The notes below the pieces were generated by a model. It was not told the origin of the DNA and did not search any database. It saw only the letters and a list, made by a program, of their open reading frames with translations. From a virus, in the IMG/VR virus record IMGVR_UViG_3300035034_001991, positions 1-36,152 of that record: 36,152 nt of DNA; one strand, given 5' to 3'. Shown here piece by piece: positions 4,719 to 12,645 of this stretch. How positions within the stretch are numbered: position 1 is the first letter of the stretch; each line of letters starts with the position of its first letter. Position numbers and translations under genes: made by a program.

Positions 4719-7700
4719 ATGGATACATTTGTACAATTACACAATCATACAGCTATGGGGTCTTTGTTAGATTCTTTAATGACAGTAGATGAATTAGTTG
4801 AAAAAGCAAAAGAGTATAATATGCCTGCTGTAGCAGTTACTAATCATGGGGCTATGCACGACTTTTTAAGGTTTTATAAAAAAGCAAAAAAAGAAGGAAT
4901 AAAATCAATATTTGGTTGTGAATTATATATAACAAATGCCCCTGATATGAAAATAAAAGATAAGGAAGAAAAAAGGTATCATTTAATTACTTTGGCTAAA
5001 AACAAAGAAGGACTTAGTAACCTATTCAAGTTAATCACTATTGCAAATAAAGAAGGATTCTATTATAAACCTAGAATAGATTTCAAAACTCTAAAGGAAT
5101 ATAGTGAAGGGCTAATCGTTACTACAGCTTGTCTTGGTGGCGAAATTCCTTCTATAGTTATGGAAGATATGGCAAGAGCAAAAGATATTGTATATCAATA
5201 CAAAGATGTGTTTAGTAATGACTTCTATATTGAAATAATGAGTAACAAGATGGAGGAACAGTACAAAGTTAATCATAAATTGCACATGTTGGCACAACAA
5301 ACTGACACTAAATTAGTTGGAACAAACGATATACACTATACAAACAAAAAAGATTTTAAATCACATGAGGTTATGCTTGCTGTTCAAACTAAAGCTAAAA
5401 TGAAGGATAAAAACAGATTTAAACTTCCTAAGAATGAATTTTATTTTAAAAGCTATAATGAAATGTTAGAAGGTTTTTTCTTGAATGGTAGTATGAAAGA
5501 TGTTGCACACGAAGCCTTAAAGAATACTTTAGAGATTAATGACAAGATAGAACAAATAGACTTTACTTTAGGTGAGATAAGATTCCCTGAATATGAAGTC
5601 CCTGAAAAATATACAACTGAGGAATTTTTAGATGGAGTTGCACATTACAAACTAAAAGAACTATCTAAAAAAGAAGATATACCATACTATACTTACAAAA
5701 AAAGATTAAAGCATGAGTTAAAAATTATTAAAGATAAAGGTTTCTCAGCTTACTTCTTTATTGTAGCTGACTTTGTAAGGTGGGCTAAGGATAATGGTAT
5801 TATGGTAGGAGCAGGCAGAGGGAGTGCAGGTGGCTCTCTTTTATCATACCTTATGGAAATAACAGCTATTGACCCAATGAAGTATGGGTTGCTGTTCAGT
5901 AGATTTTTAAACCCTGAGAGAGAAGCTATGCCTGACATTGATATAGACTTTAGTAGAGTAGGTAGAGAGAGAGTTATTGATTATGTAAAAGATAAGTATG
6001 GTGAAGAAAATGTTGCACACTTATGCACATTTGGAACACTTAGCACAAAATCTGTTTTAAAAGATGTTGGCAGGGCATTAGATTATAATTTTCAGTATAT
6101 GAACAATAAAGTAGTAAAAGCAATTCCTGATGATGTAAAAAATATAGGGGAAGCTATTAGAACAAATTCTAATGTAGAAGAATATGCTAAGAAGCATGCT
6201 GACTTATTTAAATATGCTAGTAAGCTAGAAGGTAAGCCTAGACACTTAGGGACACATGCTTGTGCAATTGCTATAACCCCTGAGCCTGTAACAAACATAG
6301 TGCCTTTGGCAAGGACAAACAATGGAATAGTTACTCAAACTGAAATGGGTGATAGTGAACAACTAGGCATGTTGAAGATGGACTTTCTAGGTTTAAAAAC
6401 ATTAGACATCTTAGAGAACACAGCAAGGTTTATTCAAAAAAGAGATGACTTAGACAGTTATGATTTTATACCAACGCCCAAAAACATGTGGGAACTTCCA
6501 TTAGATGTTGAAGAAGTTTATGAAAATATATATCAAAAGTCAGATACAAATGGGGTATTCCAAACAGAAAGTCAGCTATTTAAAAAATTGTTAGGACAAA
6601 TGAAGCCAACTAAGTTTGAAGATATTATTGCTATATTAGCTCTTGGTAGACCTTCTACTCTTGAAGCAGGAATTGTAGATGACTTTATAGATAGAAAAAA
6701 TGGGTTGCAAACAGTAGAATATCCTCATGAAGATTTAGAAGAAGTATTAGAAGAAACTTATGGCTTTATGCTATATCAAGAACAAGTTTTAAAGATTGCT
6801 CAAATTATTGGGGGTTTCAGTTTAGGAAAGGCTGATATTTTAAGAAGGGCTATAGGGAAGAAAAAAGAAAAGCTAATGGATTCTTTAAAAGAAGATTTTA
6901 TTAATGGAGCTATTGATAAAGGCTATAAAGAGGATTTTGCTGTAGAGATGTTTGAATTGGTTGAATACTTTGCAGGGTATGGATTTAATAAATCTCACAG
7001 TACAGCTTATGCTATAACTTCTTATGCTACAGCTTATCTAAAAAACTTTTTCCATACTGAGTTTTATGCAAGTCTAATGACTTTTGAAGCTAAAAAAGCT
7101 CCTAAAAATAGTAACTTAACAACTTATATAAGTGATTGCTATAGGAAAGATATAGGGATACTCCCACCTGATATAAACGACTCAGAGCTTGGGTTTACTC
7201 CTATAAACAATGGTGAAGCTATAAGGTTTGGTCTAGGTAGCATAAAAGGTATTGGTGATAAAGGAGCAAATGACATATTAGAAAAAAGACCTTTTGACTC
7301 TTTAAGTGATTTATACAATAGAGTAAACAGAAGGATAGTCAACAAAACTGTATTTGAAGCTTTAATAAAATCAGGAGCTTTAGATAGATTTGGGGACAGT
7401 AGGAAAGGTTTGCTTGAGGAATATGGGAAGCTAAGAAAAGATAAAGCAATTAACTTATCTTTATTTGATATGAGTACAGAGGACACAAGAGAAGAAATTA
7501 TACAAATGGAATATAAAACTTTAGGTATGTCAGTTAGCCACCCTTCAAAATGGGATAAGCTTGCTGTAGGTGGCGAAATAAAATTTGTTGGTGAAATAAC
7601 AGAACTGAACGAGATAACGACTAAAAACGATAACTTAATGGCTTTTGCAAAGTTTAAAACATCAAGAGTTGAAATGGAAATGGTTATATTCCCTACACTT

Positions 7701-7829
7701 TATAAAAAACATCATGGTTTGCTACACTCTAAACCTAAAGTAGTGGTATTTGGGGAAAAAGGCTATAATAGTTCGTTAGTCGCACTTGGTCTAAAAGAAT
7801 ATAACCCTGAAGAATATGATAAGGAGTGA
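4719..7829 (+). CDS. dnaE: DNA polymerase III alpha (DnaE-type) with PHP domain
   Basis: A 1036-aa C-family DNA polymerase, the likely replicase of the phage. Order: PHP domain (about 1-270), palm and polymerase core with GAGRGSAGGS (364-373), catalytic Asp pair in PDIDIDF (D407, D409) and the third Asp in KMDFLGLK (D555), fingers, a helix-hairpin-helix (LGSIKGIGDKGA) and a C-terminal OB-fold. It is shorter than E. coli DnaE (about 1160 aa). The PHP metal ligands appear complete: H8, H10, D18, H43, E68, H88, C138, D204 and H206, matching the set in proofreading mycobacterial DnaE1. No separate exonuclease gene is seen. ATG 4719 follows AAAGGGGG. It ends 5 bases before the next gene. Confidence 0.95.
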   Translation: MDTFVQLHNHTAMGSLLDSLMTVDELVEKAKEYNMPAVAVTNHGAMHDFLRFYKKAKKEGIKSIFGCELYITNAPDMKIKDKEEKRYHLITLAKNKEGLSNLFKLITIANKEGFYYKPRIDFKTLKEYSEGLIVTTACLGGEIPSIVMEDMARAKDIVYQYKDVFSNDFYIEIMSNKMEEQYKVNHKLHMLAQQTDTKLVGTNDIHYTNKKDFKSHEVMLAVQTKAKMKDKNRFKLPKNEFYFKSYNEMLEGFFLNGSMKDVAHEALKNTLEINDKIEQIDFTLGEIRFPEYEVPEKYTTEEFLDGVAHYKLKELSKKEDIPYYTYKKRLKHELKIIKDKGFSAYFFIVADFVRWAKDNGIMVGAGRGSAGGSLLSYLMEITAIDPMKYGLLFSRFLNPEREAMPDIDIDFSRVGRERVIDYVKDKYGEENVAHLCTFGTLSTKSVLKDVGRALDYNFQYMNNKVVKAIPDDVKNIGEAIRTNSNVEEYAKKHADLFKYASKLEGKPRHLGTHACAIAITPEPVTNIVPLARTNNGIVTQTEMGDSEQLGMLKMDFLGLKTLDILENTARFIQKRDDLDSYDFIPTPKNMWELPLDVEEVYENIYQKSDTNGVFQTESQLFKKLLGQMKPTKFEDIIAILALGRPSTLEAGIVDDFIDRKNGLQTVEYPHEDLEEVLEETYGFMLYQEQVLKIAQIIGGFSLGKADILRRAIGKKKEKLMDSLKEDFINGAIDKGYKEDFAVEMFELVEYFAGYGFNKSHSTAYAITSYATAYLKNFFHTEFYASLMTFEAKKAPKNSNLTTYISDCYRKDIGILPPDINDSELGFTPINNGEAIRFGLGSIKGIGDKGANDILEKRPFDSLSDLYNRVNRRIVNKTVFEALIKSGALDRFGDSRKGLLEEYGKLRKDKAINLSLFDMSTEDTREEIIQMEYKTLGMSVSHPSKWDKLAVGGEIKFVGEITELNEITTKNDNLMAFAKFKTSRVEMEMVIFPTLYKKHHGLLHSKPKVVVFGEKGYNSSLVALGLKEYNPEEYDKE

Positions 7830-7834
7830 TAATA

Positions 7835-8065
7835 ATGGACAGTCAAGAATATGTGGATTTAGAATTTAATTTAAATGACGAATATGTTCAAGAGTTAGTT
7901 AAAAAAAGCAATAAAGGAAACCCAATAGCACATGTTGAATTACTTGGTGAAACAATAATTAGATTTAGCGATAAAATTAATCAGGCAGACGTTTCAAGTT
8001 TTGTAAAACAAGAAATTATATTAATGTATGTTGAAAGGCTTTTAGATTTTAAACAAGAAGTATGA
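7835..8065 (+). CDS. Small acidic hypothetical protein
   Basis: A 76-aa protein with an ideal AAGGAGTG site six bases before ATG 7835; a GTG at 7826 lies inside that site and was not chosen. It is acidic and predicted helical, and has no recognisable motif. It is cotranscribed with the polymerase, so a replication accessory role is possible but unsupported. It is the last gene before the second control region. Confidence 0.65.
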   Translation: MDSQEYVDLEFNLNDEYVQELVKKSNKGNPIAHVELLGETIIRFSDKINQADVSSFVKQEIILMYVERLLDFKQEV

Positions 8066-8430
8066 TGGTAAGTTTATAAAAATATAATACAAGATTTGGG
8101 CTTAATCTTATAATGTATATTATGCGACACCAAATTAAGATATGTATACCCCCAACACTTTACTTCCTTTAGTATAACAGAGGAATCTGTAGCTTCAGGG
8201 AGTTTTGTTGTTTATAAATATAATTATTTTTATTTTTCAAAAAAAGAGCTAATCTATTCTAAAGGGCTTTAATCAGTTGTAATCATCTATAATGGAGTAT
8301 TAGAGTATTTTTGTATAGAAATATAATACAAAAAATTTCTAATATTGCTTTAAAAATGGGTCAAAAATAGGTATAATAGTAGTGAAGGGGTTAAAAAATA
8401 TAATAATACTATACAGGGGGGGAATGATGA
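8066..8430 (+). promoter_or_regulatory. Second control region with three promoter-like motifs
   Basis: No gene is seen in these 365 bases. Copies of the recurrent promoter motif lie at 8083-8092 (TATAATACAA), 8322-8331 (TATAATACAA) and 8407-8416 (TACTATACAG); a further TATAAT is at 8372. The shared 25-bp element (8106-8130) sits 14 bases after the first motif. The last motif abuts the GGGGGG ribosome site of thyX. Multiple start points suggest that thyX, phoH and the sigma factor gene are controlled separately from replication genes. Confidence 0.55.
8106..8130 (+). promoter_or_regulatory. Shared 25-bp element, copy 2
   Basis: Reads TCTTATAAT, five bases, TTATGCGAC, A, C; it is the inverted counterpart of 852-876. 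Its position just downstream of the TATAATACAA at 8083 would suit an operator or a leader-RNA element. Confidence 0.5.
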
Positions 8431-9042
8431 ATGATTGAGGTTTTACCAAAGGTTGAACTGTTAGATTATACAAAAAATGCAGAAAGAAATGTAGCAATAT
8501 CTGCAAAACTAACTCACTCTAAAGAAGGGTTAGAAAAGTTAGATAAAAAAATGAGCAAAGAAGAAGTAAAAAAAATAGTAAGACACATGATTAAACTAGG
8601 TCATACATCTACACTAGAACACTCCTTCTATTATTTTAAAGTTGCTTGTAGTAGGACATGTTCACATCAGATAGTAAGGCACAGAATAGGGACAGGCTTT
8701 TCTCAGCGAAGCGAAAGGTATGTAGATAATGGCGAGTTAGAAGTTATTGTCCCACATACAATTAAAGAAAACCCTGAAGCATACGAAGATTTTATACACA
8801 AATGCATTGTTGCTGAAAAGCAATACAATAAATTTAGAGAACTAGGAATACCTAAGGAGGACGCTAGATTTATATTACCTAGAATTAAAACAGAATTAGC
8901 TTTTTCTTTAAATGGAAGGGCATTAAGACATTTTATAAATCTAAGAATGGATAAACATGCTCAATGGGAAATAAGAGATATTGCAACAAGAATGTATGAG
9001 CAGGTAAAAAATGTAACACCAAATATAGTATATGGATTGTAA
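8431..9042 (+). CDS. thyX: Flavin-dependent thymidylate synthase ThyX
   Basis: A 203-aa ThyX, which makes dTMP from dUMP using FAD, NADPH and methylene-tetrahydrofolate. The signature region is RHRIGTGFSQRSERY (83-97); the family form is RHR, seven residues, Ser. Here the Ser aligned before x-RY is S94, eight residues after RHR, so the loop is one residue longer, with Thr at the RHRxxS position. The C-terminal substrate-binding block NLRMDKHAQWEIR is typical. Size fits the family (about 200-250 aa). GGGGGG lies eight bases before the start. With the dNMP kinase it forms a dTTP supply pair. Confidence 0.93.
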   Translation: MIEVLPKVELLDYTKNAERNVAISAKLTHSKEGLEKLDKKMSKEEVKKIVRHMIKLGHTSTLEHSFYYFKVACSRTCSHQIVRHRIGTGFSQRSERYVDNGELEVIVPHTIKENPEAYEDFIHKCIVAEKQYNKFRELGIPKEDARFILPRIKTELAFSLNGRALRHFINLRMDKHAQWEIRDIATRMYEQVKNVTPNIVYGL

Positions 9043-9061
9043 TAAGGAGTGTTGTTTTTAA

Positions 9062-10240
9062 ATGGACTTTATAAATGAAGAAGGGGTAATCTTTGATACG
9101 AATATATTAATTAACAACCCAAATGTTTTATTAGAAATGGATAATATAAGGATACCATATGTAATATTGAAGGAGTTAGATAAGCTAAAAACAAGACAGG
9201 ACATAGGACACAGAGCTAGACATGTAAGTAGACTAATACTTGAAAATAATATAGTATGTAGAAAGCTTTTTAGAGATAGTAGTGAAGATAATTGTATTGA
9301 CGATTTGTTGCTGTCAATCTTGAGAACTCACCCAAATTATAAATTATATACAGAGGATATATTGTTGTATTTAAAAGGGAAAGCAGAACTGTCTAATGTG
9401 GTTTATTACAATCAAGATAGTAGCAATCTTTATGAAGGAGTTTCAAATACTCTTATAAAACAAAAGGTGGTTGACGAACTATATTCAGAAGGTTATACAG
9501 TTGCAGATGTAAATGATTTATACGAAAATCAATATGTGTTTGATAAAGGCAAAGGAGTAATCGCTAAAAGGCAAGGGGACATACTGAAGTATGTTGATTG
9601 GAACAAATCAGTTAGTGGATTTAAGGGTCTTAAATTAACCCCTAGACAAATAATGGCTGTTGATTTAATAATGGATACAAATATAACAGTAGCGAGTATA
9701 ACAGGTCGAGCAGGGACAGGCAAGACTTCTCTTACTGTAAATGGAGCCTTAGACCTTATCAAACAAGGGGTATATAATAAGCTAATTATCTCAAGACCTA
9801 GAATACAAAGAGGAAATAAGGAAGATAAAATAGGAGAATTGCCTGGAGACATTGAAGATAAAATGAAACCATATATAGCTCCATTCTTTGACAACATCTA
9901 CAGCCAAACACTTATTGATGTAGAGATTATTCCATTAAGTATGATACAAGGCAGAGATTTAAAAAAATCAATATGGCTTATTACAGAATTTCAAGATGTC
10001 TTACCTACAGAAGTTGACAATATAGTTGAAAGGGTTGGACAAAATTCTAAGCTAATTGTTGAAGGCGACATAAACCAATGTTCAAGAAATATATTAAGTA
10101 AAAGATATAATGGGCTATCATTTTTAATTAACTCATTAAAGGAGCAAGAACTTACAGGTTCAGTCAAGTTAGATGAAGTAAAAAGAAGCGAAACAGCAAA
10201 GCTAGGGAAACTATTAAGAGATAAGGCAAGAATATTATAG
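9062..10240 (+). CDS. phoH: PIN-PhoH fusion ATPase/RNase
   Basis: A 392-aa PhoH2-like protein. An N-terminal PIN RNase domain has VIFDTNILI (D12), LKELDKLK (E38, D40), an acidic cluster near D80 and TEDILLYLKG (D99). A PhoH ATPase domain follows with the P-loop GRAGTGKT (215-222), SRPRIQRG, and GDINQ (335-339). The Walker B region reads WLITEFQD (305-312), where PhoH proteins usually have LDEAQ, so the usual Asp is Thr. PIN-PhoH proteins are RNA helicase/RNases; phage PhoH is common but its role is unsettled. It follows thyX by 19 bases with AAGGAGTG. Confidence 0.88.
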   Translation: MDFINEEGVIFDTNILINNPNVLLEMDNIRIPYVILKELDKLKTRQDIGHRARHVSRLILENNIVCRKLFRDSSEDNCIDDLLLSILRTHPNYKLYTEDILLYLKGKAELSNVVYYNQDSSNLYEGVSNTLIKQKVVDELYSEGYTVADVNDLYENQYVFDKGKGVIAKRQGDILKYVDWNKSVSGFKGLKLTPRQIMAVDLIMDTNITVASITGRAGTGKTSLTVNGALDLIKQGVYNKLIISRPRIQRGNKEDKIGELPGDIEDKMKPYIAPFFDNIYSQTLIDVEIIPLSMIQGRDLKKSIWLITEFQDVLPTEVDNIVERVGQNSKLIVEGDINQCSRNILSKRYNGLSFLINSLKEQELTGSVKLDEVKRSETAKLGKLLRDKARIL

Positions 10241-10251
10241 GTGGTGTAGTA

Positions 10252-10818
10252 ATGTGTAAGGATAACATTTCAGTATTAATTACAAAATTAAATAAAGGTG
10301 AGAAAGTTTATAATGAGTTATGGGAGCATGTGAGTAGCTTGGTGTATAGTATAGCATTTAAATATTCTCAAAGGCATGGATATGAGTATGATGATGTGAA
10401 GCAAAATGCTTTTATAGCTTGGCACAATCTAACTAGAACTTTCAATTTAGATAAAATGAAAAGCGACAATATTGAAGCAAACTACATTGGCTATTTAAAC
10501 AAGTATTTAGAAAGAAGGTTGCATGACTATTCTAGCTCTTACTCTATATTTAAAGATAACAGCAAGGATATTGTGAGTTATAGCGACTATGATGATATTG
10601 GCTTCTTAAGTGAAGATATGCAAGTAGAGCCTTTTGATGACTATTATATACAGGCATTAAGCATAGAAGAACATTATCATAAGTTTTCAGGAAGGGAAAA
10701 ACAAGTGTTTAACTTATTGAAAGAAGGGTATGATGATGGGTATATAGCGAACAAGTTAGATATTAGTTATCAGAATGTCTATGAATACAGGAAAAGAATA
10801 TTTAAAAAAATACAATAG
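10252..10818 (+). CDS. Phage sigma-70 family factor
   Basis: A 188-aa ECF-like or YvrI-like sigma factor. Region 2 spans about residues 25-100 (SLVYSIAFKYSQRHGYEYDDV, then FIAWHNLTRTF, then YLNKYLERRLHDY). Region 4 is at 144-188 (FSGREKQVFNLL, with the recognition helix in YIANKLDISYQNVYEYRKRI). It has no region 1 or 3. It lies at the end of the middle genes, just before the late operon, where phages place late-gene sigma factors or activators. GGTGGTG precedes the ATG by four bases. It is the best candidate for recognising a non-canonical late promoter (inference). Confidence 0.85.
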   Translation: MCKDNISVLITKLNKGEKVYNELWEHVSSLVYSIAFKYSQRHGYEYDDVKQNAFIAWHNLTRTFNLDKMKSDNIEANYIGYLNKYLERRLHDYSSSYSIFKDNSKDIVSYSDYDDIGFLSEDMQVEPFDDYYIQALSIEEHYHKFSGREKQVFNLLKEGYDDGYIANKLDISYQNVYEYRKRIFKKIQ

Positions 10819-10907
10819 CCTGTGTTAGATTTTTATACATCAGAACGTTATATATTATGAAGTTTGATATATGATATATACCAAACAGGTCGAAAGGAAG
10901 GGTTTTA

Positions 10908-11092
10908 TTGGGTAAAAAAAAAATAATAAAAGCACTTATAAAGAACGAATTGAGGAAATGTTTTTAGAAACAGCAAAAGAGCTTAATGTTGATGTTTCCA
11001 AAGTTGGTATCATATGTGTTGGTAATGATAAATTTAATAACCCCTTCACGAATGAACATATAAAAGATTGGACATATTATAGTAGGGGCTAA
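10908..11092 (+). CDS. Small protein split by an A10 run (slippage or frameshift)
   Basis: TTG at 10908 has an ideal AGGAAGGG site, but its frame stops soon after the ten A residues at 10914-10923. The -1 frame then encodes a coherent protein (NNKSTYKERIEEMFLETAKE and on to a stop at 11092) that has no start with a ribosome site. Joining the frames by a -1 shift (A AAA AAA is a classic slippery heptamer) or by transcriptional slippage gives about 61 aa. A sequencing or real indel in the A-run is the simple alternative. The family is not recognised. Confidence 0.6.
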
Positions 11093-11108
11093 AGTTATTA
11101 GATATTTA

Positions 11109-11143
11109 GAGGGTGGTACTTTTATAGTCCCCCTCTTTTTTTT
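11109..11143 (+). terminator. Rho-independent terminator after middle genes
   Basis: GAGGG...CCCTC form the stem base, extended inward by G-C and wobble pairs with one mismatch, followed by eight T residues (11136-11143). It separates the sigma-factor transcript from the packaging genes, so late genes need their own promoter or antitermination. Confidence 0.8.
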
Positions 11144-11155
11144 GTGCAATAAATA

Positions 11156-11173
11156 TTCAGAAAATTCAGAAAA
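11156..11173 (+). promoter_or_regulatory. Tandem TTCAGAAAA repeat before late operon
   Basis: Two perfect adjacent 9-bp copies of TTCAGAAAA lie between the terminator and the ribosome site of the first late gene. In the 48 bases available there is no TTGACA/TATAAT-like promoter, and the early-type TATAATACAA motif is absent. The repeat is the only visible candidate for a late-promoter element. Confidence 0.35.
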
Positions 11174-11191
11174 CAAAGGAATGGTTAAGTA

Positions 11192-11842
11192 ATGGAAAAT
11201 AGAGTTAAAACAATACCAATGAACTCAAAGGACATGGTATATCAATTATTAGAATATGCGAAAACTGATGAAATAGAGTATATGAGAGGTAAGCACAACA
11301 AAATAGAGTATGGAGTAAGGCTTCCTATATTTGTATATGCCTTACATTCATATATAGATGAACATGGCAAGCTCCCTAGTCAAAGTGAGTTTTATGATTA
11401 TTATTTAGAAGTCAATAAAGATAACAAAGTAATTAATAGCCTTGACGACTATTTAATGAAGTTTTTAAAAGCTAGAGCTTATAGAGCTTATCCTTCAATA
11501 ATCAGGGATATTCATTTTGCGAAGTTGCTTGACGAAAACACAATGTTAGACGAAGTAATATTTGATAAAAAATTAGATGTTAAAGAAGGAATAGATGTTT
11601 TAGTTGTTGAGAACAATCAAAAATATGCTATTAATTGCTATTACAATACCAGAAGGTCAAAAGAAGCTAGAATAGTTAAAAAGAAACATAGGCATAAAAA
11701 ATCTAATGAGTATGTTTATGTTGAATTTCCTATTAATAGTAATGAGGGAATAAAAATAAGTGATAAGTTTGTTTTATATGGCACTAAACATGTAATCAAC
11801 ATACTAAACACTATACTAAAACATCAAAAACAAGCAAGCTAG
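11192..11842 (+). CDS. Late-operon protein, possible PD-(D/E)xK nuclease fold
   Basis: A 216-aa protein, first of the late operon (AAAGGAATGG site). N-terminal helices (to about residue 110) contain LPSQSEFYDYY. The C-terminal half has GIDVLVVENNQKYAINCYYN, followed by a basic block (RIVKKKHRHKK). A strand with Asp, then E-x-K-type residues and a basic segment, resembles PD-(D/E)xK nuclease folds. Its position before the terminase genes is where phages carry packaging-linked nucleases. I do not recognise a named family; the nuclease suggestion is weak. Confidence 0.7.
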   Translation: MENRVKTIPMNSKDMVYQLLEYAKTDEIEYMRGKHNKIEYGVRLPIFVYALHSYIDEHGKLPSQSEFYDYYLEVNKDNKVINSLDDYLMKFLKARAYRAYPSIIRDIHFAKLLDENTMLDEVIFDKKLDVKEGIDVLVVENNQKYAINCYYNTRRSKEARIVKKKHRHKKSNEYVYVEFPINSNEGIKISDKFVLYGTKHVINILNTILKHQKQAS

Positions 11843-11853
11843 AGGGTGATTGA

Positions 11854-12645
11854 ATGGCTTTGTCAGGTTGGGACTTTAAAGAATATGAACACTTACTTGA
11901 TGACAATTTAATAAATCAAGCTATAGATATATTAGAACAAAGATACAAGAAGATGGCTGATTGGATAAAAGAGAATGAGGGAATTGATTCTTGCTCTAAT
12001 TGTAAGAGTAATAACCTTCATTTTGCACATAATGGTATAGAGTGCAACGAATGTGGACATTTTGAAAAAGTAAAAGTCCCTTATCCTTCACAAGGGGGTA
12101 CTGTTGCTAGTAGAAAGCTAGAGAGTGTAATTAAAGAGTTGTTTTCTAGCAAAATGCAAGAGCAAAGAAAAAAAGAAAAGCCTTCTGAAAAGCAACTTGA
12201 AAGGTTGCCTTTTGAGGTTGATGACTTTGATAGTGGGGAATATACAAAAGAACAGGTGGAATACCTAACAAGAAGATACAGTACACTTGTAGAGGAAGAT
12301 AATATAATTAAATCTACTGACAAATTTTACATCAGGTCGCTTGTAATTCAGGAGTTAAAAATTATGACACTTGAACGACAGCAAGCAATAGGAATGGACA
12401 TATCCTCTACTGATATAAAAAGACAGTATGAAATTTATGACAAATTAGCCACTAAAGTTAAAGCCAATAAATCTTCAAGAGGTGATGAAGGTCAGACAGA
12501 CTTCTTAAAAGATATGGAAGAAAAGTTAGACAAAAGAGAAATTAAAGAGATTGTTGATGATTATTTCACAGAGGATTTACAACTCAGGCAAGAGTATCTT
12601 GAAATGAGCAAACAAAGACGAGAAGAAGTAGGCAATCCTTACTAA
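11854..12645 (+). CDS. Probable terminase small subunit (zinc-ribbon)
   Basis: A 263-aa protein whose stop overlaps the start of the large terminase by one base. A zinc ribbon (CSNC at about 47-50 and CNEC at about 64-67) is followed by long charged helices. Small terminase subunits bind the packaging site and hand DNA to the motor. The assignment is mainly positional; the zinc ribbon is not diagnostic. The acidic C-terminal helices could contact the large subunit. Confidence 0.6.
   Translation: MALSGWDFKEYEHLLDDNLINQAIDILEQRYKKMADWIKENEGIDSCSNCKSNNLHFAHNGIECNECGHFEKVKVPYPSQGGTVASRKLESVIKELFSSKMQEQRKKEKPSEKQLERLPFEVDDFDSGEYTKEQVEYLTRRYSTLVEEDNIIKSTDKFYIRSLVIQELKIMTLERQQAIGMDISSTDIKRQYEIYDKLATKVKANKSSRGDEGQTDFLKDMEEKLDKREIKEIVDDYFTEDLQLRQEYLEMSKQRREEVGNPY

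Noticed and set aside
8115-8175. 19-codon open frame starting at ATG 8114-8116 in the second control region
   Set aside because: It has no ribosome site and overlaps the shared 25-bp element; treated as non-coding.
9529-9897. 122-codon minus-strand open frame
   Set aside because: Shadow of the PhoH gene; composition and lack of ribosome site do not support it.
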